From Pirellula staleyi DSM 6068 (GTDB lineage: Bacteria > Planctomycetota > Planctomycetia > Pirellulales > Pirellulaceae), in NCBI GenBank assembly GCA_945900945.1, contig CAMDKL010000058.1, positions 1 through 33,783 of the forward strand: DNA of 33,783 nucleotides. Direction: 5' to 3'. Shown piece by piece: positions 1 through 8,067 of the stretch. The notes under the pieces were generated by a model. It did no database searches and was not told the origin of the DNA. It saw nothing but the letters and a program-made list of their open reading frames with translations. A program made the position numbers and the translations under genes. Position 1 is the first letter of the stretch, and each line of letters starts with the position of its first letter.

Positions 1-183
1 TCAATGATTTCATGAATGCATGCTGAGTAAATAGGGCCCTCCATCAAAAACGGAGGCGACTTGCATCCTTGGTAGGGCGCTAAAGCAATTCGCAAAACGC
101 TAGCGATATGAAAATCCACGATTGGAAACGACATTTAGCGTTGCGGACACATCCATTGGTTCGCTAGCATTTTTCGAACTGCT

Positions 184-219
184 GTGGGTTCGTTGGTACG
201 TTTTTATTGTCCGGTTGCC
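184..219. repeat. 36-bp repeat, inverted partner at 33641-33676
   Basis: This stretch is the reverse complement of 33641-33676 with one mismatch in 36 bases (T here, G expected). It lies 1 bp before the stop codon of the truncated LEPR-motif gene. At the other end of the window the partner follows directly on a truncated GxxExxY gene fragment. It is therefore probably one end of a dispersed genomic repeat that sits beside broken genes. I see no gene in 1-183; that stretch reads like further intergenic repeat sequence, but I cannot pair it inside this window. Confidence 0.85.
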
Positions 220-220
220 G

Positions 221-859
221 TTATAAGACTAGCTGCTGGCCCAGCGTTAACGGTTGGGTGAGCATATTTGCGCCGGTGAAATTCGCATTGGATAGTGGAA
301 TCTCATCGAGGTTGGTACGAGGTCCGAAACTTTGGCCAACTTGGAGGGAAACCGTTTCGATATTGCTGTCGAACGAGCCGTTCGAGACTTGGTATGCAAA
401 AATGTCTGGACTAATGTAGCCCGTGGTTGGCCGATAAGTAAACGTTCCATTGGAGTTAAAGGAAACGATGGACCCATGGGCTGGGCTGGCCACAACAGAG
501 GCAACTAAGGCCACGCTGTCGATCTCGAAATCGTTGTTGACTATTCCTTGAGAAGTGCTCGATATTACAAGATCGGTGCTAATTGGCGTTGTGTATATTG
601 GATCGTCCATTGCGAATGGTACGGATGCCATCAGATGACGAGGTTCCAAGGATTCGAGCAATGCTCGATGATGTACGATGGATCGATTATTTCGAAATCG
701 AGAGCTAGAATTTTCGATGAGAGCTTGCCGGAATGCAGTGCGTTTCAGTTTTCGGCTGGCTAGAGAAACCAAACGCAAGACGCTATTGCGCAAGAGAGAG
801 AAGTGCAAGAATCGAACCTTGATCAACAATTCCAAACTGCGAGCGTAATGCAGGAACAA
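221..859 (-). pseudogene. Truncated LEPR-motif (planctomycete surface/cadherin-like) protein, N-terminal remnant
   Basis: The 212-residue frame carries a basic N-terminal stretch followed by LEPRHLMA at residues about 71-78. This matches the 'LEPR' export-type motif seen at the N-terminus of very large planctomycete surface proteins. It is followed by one Ig/cadherin-like repeat, visible as a VASPAHGSIV...FTYRPTTGY...FAYQVSNG pattern at about residues 108-160. Full-length relatives usually run to many hundreds or thousands of residues, whereas this one stops soon after a single repeat. A dispersed 36-bp repeat starts 1 bp beyond the stop codon, so truncation by a repeat or rearrangement is the likely explanation. 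The first possible start is TTG at 859 and no ATG precedes the motif, so the true start is uncertain. No catalytic role is suggested; an exported adhesion or structural protein is the family expectation. It could still be an intact short secreted protein. Confidence 0.6.
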
Positions 860-1130
860 TTGAGGGCAAGTGATCTACAAGTGATCGAAATAGAAGCCAT
901 GAGGATTCTGAACGCAATGGCTTCCAACTAGCAATTTAAAAATTTCCTGCGTATTTACGGGTCGTGTTTTCTACGTGTGTTTCGTTCGAACAATGCCACA
1001 TGCATTTGCAAAAGTGCGACATCATTTTTAGAAAAACAGAAAATACTTTCGAAGCGAATTCTGAATGTCCCCTCCATTGCTGATAGCAAATTTGCGTACA
1101 GTATTTGATTGTTTTTGCTCAAATGGAAAT
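860..1130. other. Intergenic, no gene seen
   Basis: No convincing coding frame or RNA is visible here. The stretch is moderately AT-rich and lies upstream of the LEPR remnant and downstream of the serine hydrolase. The next 105 bp are occupied by palindromic element A. Confidence 0.5.
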
Positions 1131-1235
1131 AAGCATCGTGCGGAAAATTACTGTCGTGGCCGACGCTGCCACCGTCGGCTCGGATGCTAGCAGCATCCGC
1201 CACGTTGGGACACTTGTTTTCCGTACGATGCTAAG
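1131..1235. repeat. Palindromic element A (REPIN/MITE-like)
   Basis: The outer arms are AGCATCGTGCGGAAAA (from 1132) and the reverse complement of AGCATCGTACGGAAAA (ending 1233). The pairing continues with mismatches to a shared TGTC about 24 bases in. Inside lie two smaller hairpins, CCGAC...GTCGG and CGGATGCT-agc-AGCATCCG. The element starts directly after the TAA stop of the serine hydrolase (1236-1238, minus strand). The arms match elements B and C closely and D/E more distantly. It may act as a transcription terminator for the hydrolase gene, although there is no strong U-run. Confidence 0.85.
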
Positions 1236-2333
1236 TTATTTTTCGATTGCAGAAATGCGATCGGACGCGAGTTGGCGGGGGTGGTTTTTAAGCGTGCCAG
1301 CGGGCAATGTTGTTAGTACCACGCAAACTCGATCTCGCTCGGGGTCCGCCCAAGCGATCGTACCGGTGGAGCCCGTGTGGCCGAAGGTCTTGTCCGAACC
1401 GCTGGGACAGATTGTACTCATACCTACATCCAATCCTAGACCGCGTGACTCTAGCCCCACCGGGTTGTGATTGCGAATCATTAGTTTGGCGACGTCGGGA
1501 CGAAAGATCTTGCCCGTGGGCTGCATGAATTCTTCGAGAAAGAGTCCGATGTCCGATGCTGACGCATGAGCACCGCCCCATGGTGCACCTAGGCCTCGCC
1601 AGTAGGAACTATTCCAATCCCAATCTCGAGAATCAGGCGATCCGCCACCCGATTCGACTGCTCCGAATTCCACTTGACATGCCATCGTCTCCTCGGCCTT
1701 CAATCTTCCCATTCCAAATGCCGAGTGATGCATCTCAAGCGGCTGAAGAACGGTCTTATCAATAAACTCCTTGAACTCGACCCCCGAAATTCGCTGAGCG
1801 ATTTCGATCGCAAGTACAATGGCCATACTTGAGTATTCGTATTGAGTTCCAGGCTCAAAATGCAAAGGGACACGAATGGCCGCTTTGACGAATTCTGAAA
1901 AAGGAGCATGACACATTCGCAAAAGCGAGTTTTCCGGCAACTGGTCAGGAAGCCCAGAAACATGGGTTAGTAAATGCCTAATCGTAACCCGGTCCTTGGC
2001 GTAACCATTGAATTCCGGTATGTACCTTTTTACAGTGTCATCCAGATCGAATTTTCCTTGATCGAACAACGTCATCAAAGCGGCAATCGCAATCGGCTTG
2101 GAGATCGAGCCTAACAGGAAAGACGAGTCAACGGATTTGGCCTCACCGAATGCACGATGGAGTATCCATTTTCCAAGACGAGCATAGATGACCGCTGCGC
2201 GAACTTGCCCACTTGCTACAGCGCTCGCAAGGACGCTCGCCGCCTCATCCAACTTGTCGCCATTCAACATCGCAAACACCGGCCTCGTTATAAACGCACT
2301 AACTCCACAACCTAATAAAGTTCTACGCTTCAT
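1236..2333 (-). CDS. Beta-lactamase-family serine hydrolase (class C / esterase type)
   Basis: This 365-residue protein belongs to the penicillin-binding-protein-like serine hydrolases (class C beta-lactamase, D-aminopeptidase, EstB-type esterase). The SxxK motif is S76-I-S-K79, a Y167-S-S motif follows, and HTGSTG near the C-terminus fills the KTG-like position. The start is set at the ATG giving [10 protein letters not shown]: a twin-arginine-like, hydrophobic leader containing LLGC, so the protein is probably exported and may be lipidated at Cys9. A longer frame from 2372 would add 13 residues before this leader and seems less likely. It overlaps the end of tgt by 11 bp, implying co-transcription from the tgt promoter. 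The 3' end abuts palindromic element A. The substrate cannot be told from sequence; beta-lactam hydrolysis is only one option. Confidence 0.9.
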   Translation of the reverse strand: MKRRTLLGCGVSAFITRPVFAMLNGDKLDEAASVLASAVASGQVRAAVIYARLGKWILHRAFGEAKSVDSSFLLGSISKPIAIAALMTLFDQGKFDLDDTVKRYIPEFNGYAKDRVTIRHLLTHVSGLPDQLPENSLLRMCHAPFSEFVKAAIRVPLHFEPGTQYEYSSMAIVLAIEIAQRISGVEFKEFIDKTVLQPLEMHHSAFGMGRLKAEETMACQVEFGAVESGGGSPDSRDWDWNSSYWRGLGAPWGGAHASASDIGLFLEEFMQPTGKIFRPDVAKLMIRNHNPVGLESRGLGLDVGMSTICPSGSDKTFGHTGSTGTIAWADPERDRVCVVLTTLPAGTLKNHPRQLASDRISAIEK

Positions 2334-3447
2334 GACATTTCTCACTGGAAGCCAGTTTTCTTCGCTGCTCAATCAAAAACTCAGTATATCGATCTTCTTC
2401 TATCGCTTGCCTCGCCCAACCCATGAGCCGTTGATAGAAAGTCAAATTGTGAATAGACAATAACATTGGACCGAGCATCTCGTCCGCTTGGAATAAGTGC
2501 CGTATGTAGGCTCGGCTATGCCTACAAGCCAAACAAGGGCAATCCGTTTCGATCGGTGAGTCATCTCTTGCATGGCAAAGATTCCGCATCTTCAGCGGGC
2601 CTTCGGCGGTAAACGCTGACGCATTGCGTCCGTTGCGAGTCGGCATCACGCAGTCAAACATGTCGATCCCGCGTGCGATCCCCTCGACCAGATCGATGGG
2701 CCGACCAACGCCCATCAAATAGCGAGGCTGATCGTTTGGCAGAACAGGGCAAATCTCATCTAGAATCCGGTACATCTCGGCCGGAGGCTCACCGACGCTC
2801 AAACCTCCCACCGCGTAGCCATCAAACCCAATTCCGATGAGTTGCTCAGCGCATTGGATGCGCAACTCTGGGTTGAGGCCACCTTGAACGATTGCGAATT
2901 TAGCCTGATCCATTCGTATAGCAGCATCCTTGCACCGCCGTGCCCAACGGACGCTGCGATCACTGGCATTCTTTACGGCTTCGTCGGTTGCGGGTAACGC
3001 AATCACTTGGTCCAAAACCATCGCAATGTCGCTACCTAACTTTTCCTGTATGAGCATCGAATCTTCAGGACGCAAGTGAATCGTCGAACCATCCAAGTGC
3101 GACTTGAATGTTGCACCATCCTCAGTGACTTTGTTCATGTCTCCGAGTGAAAAAATTTGGAAACCACCGCTGTCGGTCAAGATAGGTTTGTCCCAGCCCA
3201 TGAATCGATGCAAGCCACCGAGCTCCGCTATCAGCTCACTGCTGGGCCGCAACGACAAATGGTAGGTGTTACCAAGTAGAATCGTAGCGCCGGTGTTGGC
3301 AACTTGATCGATAGTCAAGCCCTTGACAGTCCCCTGCGTCCCGACGGGCATGAACGCGGGCGTTTCTACAACGCCATGTGGCAATTGCAATCGACCTCGT
3401 CGAGCCATGGTTTTGGTATCCGCATGAATCAAATCAAACGGAAACAT
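2323..3447 (-). CDS. tgt: Queuine/preQ1 tRNA-guanine transglycosylase
   Basis: Tgt exchanges guanine 34 in the anticodon wobble position of GUN tRNAs for preQ1, the first tRNA-bound step of queuosine formation. Diagnostic segments are [40 protein letters not shown] and [17 protein letters not shown], which contains the catalytic aspartate. The zinc site DCPCLAC followed by a downstream H is near the C-terminus. Length (374 residues) is typical. I chose the ATG at 3447 ([11 protein letters not shown]) because family members begin at this point; in-frame starts at 3462 and 3531 would add non-conserved residues. No Shine-Dalgarno sequence is seen. The last 11 bp overlap the start of the serine hydrolase gene, an unrelated function probably carried by read-through. 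The other queuosine genes are not in the window. Confidence 0.96.
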   Translation of the reverse strand: MFPFDLIHADTKTMARRGRLQLPHGVVETPAFMPVGTQGTVKGLTIDQVANTGATILLGNTYHLSLRPSSELIAELGGLHRFMGWDKPILTDSGGFQIFSLGDMNKVTEDGATFKSHLDGSTIHLRPEDSMLIQEKLGSDIAMVLDQVIALPATDEAVKNASDRSVRWARRCKDAAIRMDQAKFAIVQGGLNPELRIQCAEQLIGIGFDGYAVGGLSVGEPPAEMYRILDEICPVLPNDQPRYLMGVGRPIDLVEGIARGIDMFDCVMPTRNGRNASAFTAEGPLKMRNLCHARDDSPIETDCPCLACRHSRAYIRHLFQADEMLGPMLLSIHNLTFYQRLMGWARQAIEEDRYTEFLIEQRRKLASSEKCHEA

Positions 3448-3681
3448 ATTCGATCGAACCATAAAAATTAAAAAGCTTTTGAACGAATATGATGTAGCAT
3501 GGCTGCCTGGGCCGAACAGATCCCGAAGCAAAAATCAAGGTGCGCCGCCTTTCCGCTTGACCTTACCCATTTAGAACGAGTTGGGGAATAGCTTTGGGTA
3601 TTAAAAATTCGGTATTGACACGACTTTTTGATAAGCAGTTTTTGTTCCCCTAATTTTTAACAGCCCAGCCTACTGCTCTAG

Positions 3682-4719
3682 TCACAAGAAGCTACTTGCT
3701 CCCGTTTCAGGTTGCGACACGCGAACGATCTGCTTGCCAATGTTTTCACCATGGAGCATTCCCAGAAATGCTTTTGGAGCATTCTCTAATCCGTCGATAA
3801 TACTCTCGCGATGCTGCAGTTCGCCTGTTCCAAGCCATTCGGCCAGTTGCGTGAAGCCTTCTCTGAAACGTGGCGCGTAGTCCATGACGAGGAATCCCTG
3901 GACTTTGGCTCGTTTCTCGATCAGTTTCCATAGGAGCCGCGGACCGAGCTCGGGTTCCGTTAGATTGTACTGGGAGATTTGACCACATACGCAAATGCGA
4001 GCATGAACATTGAGATAGTGAAGGGCCGCATCGGTGAGTTCGCCGCCGACGTTATCGAAATAGACATCGATGCCTTGCGGACAGAGTTCTTTCAGCTTTG
4101 CAAAGTAATTGGTTTCGCTGCGATAGTTAAACGCAGCATCGAAGCCCAGTTTGTCGATTAGAAATCGTACTTTTTCGTCTGTGCCAGCTACCCCTATCAC
4201 GCGACAGCCTTGTAACTTTGCGATCTGGCCAGCGATAGAACCTACGGCCCCTGCCGCGCCGGAGATGAGCACTGTTTCTCCGGGCTTAGGTTGGCCAATG
4301 TCCAAGAGACCAAAAAACGCGGTCAATCCGGGCATTCCAAGCACACCGAGATAAGCTGAGAGCGGGGCAAGTTCACGGTTAACGCGATGAAGATCAGAGC
4401 CGTCACTCATGACAAAATCCTGCCACCCTAACATCCCTTGGACATAGGAACCGTTTGGAAACTTAGCGAGATTCGAGTGCACAACTTGCCCCACGGCGCC
4501 GCCGGTCATCACCGCGCCCAGTTTTACGGGATCAGCATACGAAGCGCGGTCGTTCATACGACCGCGCATGTACGGATCCACTGAGAGAAAGAGCGTTCGG
4601 ATCAAGACTTGACTGGGTCCGGGAACCGGAATCGGTGATTCGATAAGTTTGAAGTCCGATTCCTTGGGCCAACCAATCGGTCGACTGGCAAGGGTGATTT
4701 GGCGGTTTATTTTGTCCAT
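3682..4719 (-). CDS. NADP-dependent oxidoreductase, CurA/leukotriene B4 12-hydroxydehydrogenase type (MDR superfamily)
   Basis: The 345-residue protein is a zinc-independent medium-chain reductase. The N-terminal segment (NRQITLASRPIGWP... and SVDPYMRGRMN at about 46-56) is typical of the CurA / PTGR family. The Rossmann motif GAAGAVGS lies at about 154-161 and a FDNVGGE segment follows in the cofactor domain. Such enzymes reduce alpha,beta-unsaturated carbonyls with NADPH and are usually cytosolic detoxification enzymes. The length matches the family and the ATG at 4719 gives a normal N-terminus. It is divergent from the esterase at 4994; palindromic element C lies in between. Both neighbours on its own strand are functionally unrelated. 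Substrate is unknown. Confidence 0.93.
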   Translation of the reverse strand: MDKINRQITLASRPIGWPKESDFKLIESPIPVPGPSQVLIRTLFLSVDPYMRGRMNDRASYADPVKLGAVMTGGAVGQVVHSNLAKFPNGSYVQGMLGWQDFVMSDGSDLHRVNRELAPLSAYLGVLGMPGLTAFFGLLDIGQPKPGETVLISGAAGAVGSIAGQIAKLQGCRVIGVAGTDEKVRFLIDKLGFDAAFNYRSETNYFAKLKELCPQGIDVYFDNVGGELTDAALHYLNVHARICVCGQISQYNLTEPELGPRLLWKLIEKRAKVQGFLVMDYAPRFREGFTQLAEWLGTGELQHRESIIDGLENAPKAFLGMLHGENIGKQIVRVSQPETGASSFL

Positions 4720-4863
4720 TACTTAGTTGATTCTGAAAGAGAAAAACGTATATTGAATTCTTCGTCGATCGATAATGGTGATACCATGGTGATGCCGCTA
4801 AAAGCTGCTCGCCGAAAACGCAGAGTAGAAAACGATGATCTCCATTTTAACGCATGTGCCGCA

Positions 4864-4970
4864 CTTAGCATCGTGCGATCGTGTATTGTCGTCTTTCGCT
4901 CCGCGAAAGAATGTAAAAACGCTACTTTCGCGGAGCGAAAGGCGACACTTATTTCTCCTCCGATGCTTAG
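4864..4970. repeat. Palindromic element C (REPIN/MITE-like)
   Basis: This is a 107-bp palindrome in the divergent gap between the CurA-like gene and the esterase. The ends are CTTAGCATCG (4864) and the complement of CTAAGCATCG (4970). Further in, both arms carry TGTCG. The interior holds two hairpins, CTTTCGC-tcc-GCGAAAG (4893-4909) and CTTTCGC-gga-GCGAAAG (4925-4941), which are also inverted copies of each other. The TCGCtccGCGA hairpin core is shared with elements D and E. It ends 23 bp before the esterase start codon, so it may separate the two promoters or lie in the esterase 5' UTR. Confidence 0.87.
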
Positions 4971-4993
4971 CGACTCACTTTGCTCGAAGTGCG

Positions 4994-5863
4994 ATGGCAA
5001 TGACGTTGTTGACTGTGCCTTTCGCAGCTTTTTTTTTGGCATCTATCGCAATAGCCGATGAACCTACGCTGAGCGATGTCGTTTACGGTTCGATGGGTGA
5101 CGTTGCATTGCGACTTGATTTTTACGAGCCCACACAGCGTGTGCAGAAGCGACCGTTGATCGTGTGGGTCCATGGTGGTGCGTGGCGATCGGGCACCAAA
5201 TCCGGCGTTCCAATCGTCAAGCTCCGTGAGCAAGGTTTTGCCATTGCGAGCGTCGACTACCGACTTTCACCTGTCGCAAAGTTTCCTGCTCAAATTCACG
5301 ATATCAAATCAGCGATCCGATTCTTGCGAGCCAACGCGGACCGTTTTGGTGTCGACGCAAACCGTTTCGTCCTTGCGGGCTCGTCTGCTGGAGGACATCT
5401 TGCGGTCTTGGCCGCTGTTTCAGACGGTGTGTCTGAGCTAAGCGGCAATCCTAGGGTTGCTGAAAATATCTCTTCGAGCGTGCAAGCAGTTGTGTCGTTT
5501 TATGGTGCTGGCAATATTCAAACCATCCTTTCGCAATCGACGCCATTTGGGCTCGGTATGCGTGTACCGGCTCTCGAATTGTTTCTCGGTGGACAGCCTG
5601 ATCAACAGCCGACGCTTGCGCGATTGGCAAGTCCGGTGGTACACATCGATTCGCGTGATCCGCCGTTATGGTTGTATCATGGCGATCAAGATCCGCAGAT
5701 GCCGATCAATCAATCGTACGAACTTGAAGGAGCATACAAGAAAGTAGGCTTGCCAGTGAAGTTGGAAGTTGTTCACGGAGGGAAGCATGGCGGAGCAGGA
5801 TTCTTTACGGATGAGCAATTGAGTCGCCTAGGCAAGGAATTGCTAGACTCATTGCAGCATTGA
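4994..5863 (+). CDS. Secreted alpha/beta hydrolase, carboxylesterase (BD-FAE / HSL-like)
   Basis: A 289-residue exported esterase. It has a hydrophobic signal peptide (MAMTLLTVPFAAFFLASIAI, then ADEP). The oxyanion-hole motif HGGAW is at 60-64 and the nucleophile elbow GSSAGG has Ser131. A WLYHGDQDPQMP segment supplies the acid and VVHGGKHGGAG the histidine. The start is the ATG at 4994 or 5000; the frame is open back to 4835, but that part runs through palindromic element C and encodes no plausible protein. It is 21 bp from nanA and in the same direction, so it is probably the first gene of the sialic-acid operon. De-O-acetylation of sialic acids or of host glycans would fit that place, but this is inference. 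It could be a general carbohydrate acetylesterase. Confidence 0.92.
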   Translation: MAMTLLTVPFAAFFLASIAIADEPTLSDVVYGSMGDVALRLDFYEPTQRVQKRPLIVWVHGGAWRSGTKSGVPIVKLREQGFAIASVDYRLSPVAKFPAQIHDIKSAIRFLRANADRFGVDANRFVLAGSSAGGHLAVLAAVSDGVSELSGNPRVAENISSSVQAVVSFYGAGNIQTILSQSTPFGLGMRVPALELFLGGQPDQQPTLARLASPVVHIDSRDPPLWLYHGDQDPQMPINQSYELEGAYKKVGLPVKLEVVHGGKHGGAGFFTDEQLSRLGKELLDSLQH

Positions 5864-5884
5864 ACGGTTATAATAGCAAAGACA

Positions 5885-6838
5885 ATGATTATCCAAAAAA
5901 CAGAAGGACTCATCGCTGCCCCCTTTACCCCCATGCGGTCCGACCGATCAGTGAATCTAGATGTGATCAAAAGTTATGCGAACTGGTTACATAGCAATGG
6001 CGTGGTAGGAGCTTTCATCTGTGGAACGACGGGGGAGGGCATGTCGCTAACGATCGACGAGCGACAGAAAATTGCTGAGCGGTGGATGGCGGTTTCACCC
6101 AAGGGTCTGCGCGTCATCGTTCACGTCGGTCACGCGTCGCTTGCCGATTGTCGGACGCTTGCCGCTCACGCTGCATCGATCGGTGCTGACAGCACTTCTT
6201 ATCTTGCCCCGTTCTTTTTCAGACCGAATGGCGTAGCGGGGCTTGTCGATTGGTGCGTACAAGTCGCATGTGCTGCTCCGCAGCTGCCGTTCTATTACCA
6301 TCAGATTCCATCGATGACCGGCGTAACTTTGCAAGTGAGTGAGTACCTTAGGTTAGCATCCAAGCGAATTCCAAATCTCGCGGGGGTCAAATATACCTTT
6401 GAAGACATTGAGGATTGTACGCGTTGTATTCAACTCGAAAACGGCCGCTTCGATATCCTCTTCGGGCGAGACGAAATGCTGTTAACCTCGCTGGGTTTCG
6501 GAGTTCGTGGTGCCGTCGGTAGCACGTATAACTTCGCCGCTCCCATTTATCAGGCTCTGACTGTGGCCTACGATCGCGGCGATCTACCGAAGGCTGCTGA
6601 GTTGCAAGCGTTGTCCGTGCGGATGATTAACGTTCTCGTCGCGGGCAGTCCCTTTCCAACCGCGACGTTCAAGTGGTTTATGAGTCAGGTTGGGATTGAT
6701 TGCGGGCCAGCACGATTACCGCTCCAATACCCAACGCCAGTGCAGATTGCTGCTCTGGAAGCCAACCTAGAAACAACCGGTGTCTATGACTGGATTAAAA
6801 GGGCACCTGCGGTGCTAAAGCCAGTAGCCCGGGGCTAG
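5885..6838 (+). CDS. nanA: N-acetylneuraminate lyase (dihydrodipicolinate synthase/NAL superfamily)
   Basis: This class I aldolase splits N-acetylneuraminate into N-acetylmannosamine and pyruvate in the cytosol. The family motif GTTGEG lies at 47-52 and binds the pyruvate carboxylate. Tyr138 in FYYHQIPSMTG and the Schiff-base lysine Lys169 in GVKYTFED are in place, and FGRDEM follows. The FYYHQIP segment favours the neuraminate lyase branch over DapA, in which this region differs. Length (317 residues) is close to the usual 290-310. The gene sits 21 bp after the esterase and 32 bp before the nanM-like gene, and two sialidases follow, so the context agrees with the function. No Shine-Dalgarno sequence precedes the ATG. 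A different 2-keto acid aldolase activity remains possible. Confidence 0.93.
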   Translation: MIIQKTEGLIAAPFTPMRSDRSVNLDVIKSYANWLHSNGVVGAFICGTTGEGMSLTIDERQKIAERWMAVSPKGLRVIVHVGHASLADCRTLAAHAASIGADSTSYLAPFFFRPNGVAGLVDWCVQVACAAPQLPFYYHQIPSMTGVTLQVSEYLRLASKRIPNLAGVKYTFEDIEDCTRCIQLENGRFDILFGRDEMLLTSLGFGVRGAVGSTYNFAAPIYQALTVAYDRGDLPKAAELQALSVRMINVLVAGSPFPTATFKWFMSQVGIDCGPARLPLQYPTPVQIAALEANLETTGVYDWIKRAPAVLKPVARG

Positions 6839-6864
6839 CGCCCACCGGTTCACGATAACGCAAA

Positions 6865-6869
6865 AGGAG
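6865..6869 (+). promoter_or_regulatory. Ribosome binding site that bears on the nanM start
   Basis: AGGAG lies here with only 1 bp before the ATG at 6871, which is too close for normal initiation. The third codon is TTG (6877), which would be 7 bp from the site, a normal spacing. Translation may therefore begin at the TTG. This is one of the few clear Shine-Dalgarno sequences in the window. Confidence 0.5.
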
Positions 6870-6870
6870 A

Positions 6871-7989
6871 ATGGCATTGGGGTTCAACATTGCAAAGATA
6901 GATTTTCGAAAAATAAAATGTCATGCACCTCGTACATGGATTCTGTGTACATTCTCCATCGCGATCTCAATTGCATCCTACTGTACTGCGGACGATGCCA
7001 TGAACTGGAGCGAGTTGCCTTCGCTGCCAGATCCTAATGGTTTTGCGGGTCCATTCGTCGGCACTCACAACGGAGTATTGCTCGTGGCTGGCGGAGCAAA
7101 CTTTCCTGACCAGAAACCATGGCAAGGAGGTGCTAAGGTCTGGTACGACTCTGTCTTCGTCCTGGAACGACCTGATGGTGAATGGAAAGCTGTTGGTAAA
7201 CTTCCAAGACCGCTCGGCTACGGTGTCTCGGTTAACACCAAAGATGGTGTTGTCTGCATCGGCGGAAGCGATACAACGAGACATTACGTAGATGCCTTTG
7301 TCATGTCGTGGGGGAATGGCGAGGTAAAAACGTCACCCCTTCCTTCGCTGCCAAAACCGTGCGCGAATTTCTGTGGTGCAATGCTTGGCAATACGATATT
7401 GGTGGCTGGTGGTATCGAAACGCCGAGTTCGACGAGTACGCTCAAGACATTTTGGTCGCTGGATCTGGATTCAAATCATCCGAGTTGGCAAGAGCTTGAA
7501 GCCTGGCCGGGACCGGCGCGGATGCTGGCTGTCGCTGCGGTACAGGACAGGTCATTCTTTCTCGTAGGCGGTGCTGATTTAGCGAGTGACGCGAATGGCA
7601 AACCGGTTCGACGTTATCTGACCGACGCTTATCGATACCAACCTGGTCAGGGATGGACCCGCATCGCTGACCTGCCGCGTCCTTCGGTTGCTGCTCCTTC
7701 GCCGGCGCCAGCCTTTGGGCAATCACGATTTCTCATTCTCGGCGGCGATGATGGTTCACTCGTTGATTTTAAACCACCGGAGCGACATCCGGGATTCCCG
7801 AAGAGCATATTGGATTACAATACTACTACTGGAATTTGGAAATCGAACGGAGAAATGCCTGTGGCGCATGTAACCACCACGATGACTTTATGGAACCATC
7901 GGTTTGTAATGCCGACGGGCGAAGTCCGACCGGGAGTTCGCTCGCCTGCGGTTTGGGCTATTGACTATCCGTTACTAACTACACGCTGA
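6871..7989 (+). CDS. nanM: Kelch-repeat N-acetylneuraminate epimerase (NanM-like, cyclically permuted mutarotase)
   Basis: NanM-type beta-propellers interconvert the alpha and beta anomers of sialic acid outside the cytoplasm, speeding use of the alpha form released by sialidase. The 372-residue protein has an N-terminal hydrophobic segment (TWILCTFSIAISIASYC) acting as a signal. It then shows repeated kelch blades with GG pairs: LLVAGGANFPD, VCIGGSD, ILVAGGIET, FLVGGADL and FLILGGDDGS, each followed by a conserved Trp/Tyr strand. GGANFPDQKPWQGG is characteristic of the permuted mutarotase subfamily. The start may be ATG 6871 or TTG 6877; see the ribosome binding site entry. It lies 32 bp after nanA and is followed by the nanH-like sialidase. 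The assignment rests on family plus context; other kelch proteins are less likely. Confidence 0.9.
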   Translation: MALGFNIAKIDFRKIKCHAPRTWILCTFSIAISIASYCTADDAMNWSELPSLPDPNGFAGPFVGTHNGVLLVAGGANFPDQKPWQGGAKVWYDSVFVLERPDGEWKAVGKLPRPLGYGVSVNTKDGVVCIGGSDTTRHYVDAFVMSWGNGEVKTSPLPSLPKPCANFCGAMLGNTILVAGGIETPSSTSTLKTFWSLDLDSNHPSWQELEAWPGPARMLAVAAVQDRSFFLVGGADLASDANGKPVRRYLTDAYRYQPGQGWTRIADLPRPSVAAPSPAPAFGQSRFLILGGDDGSLVDFKPPERHPGFPKSILDYNTTTGIWKSNGEMPVAHVTTTMTLWNHRFVMPTGEVRPGVRSPAVWAIDYPLLTTR

Positions 7990-8009
7990 TGATTTAAATA
8001 GCAAATTTA

Positions 8010-8035
8010 CATCGATAGACAGGATGCACAGAATG
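8010..8035 (+). repeat. Short repeat related to GxxExxY leader, direct copy at 9339-9363
   Basis: The sequence CATCGATAGACAGGATG followed by CACAGAATG resembles 9339-9363 (CATCGATAAACAGGATG then GACAGGATCG) with about four differences. The two direct copies bracket the first sialidase gene. The ACAGGATNNACAGGAT pattern is the same type that encodes the MDLQDLQD-like leader of the GxxExxY fragments at 20.8 and 33.5 kb. Confidence 0.65.
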
Positions 8036-8067
8036 AATTTCCGTACCCGGACTAGTGGACTAGAAAA

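Noticed and set aside
3614-3640. TTGACA-like box between tgt and the CurA-like gene
   Set aside because: It faces the plus strand where no gene follows, and no matching -10 is present.
4719-5042. A 107-residue minus-strand frame across the CurA/esterase gap
   Set aside because: It reads through element C and the antisense of the esterase signal peptide; codon use and content are not gene-like.
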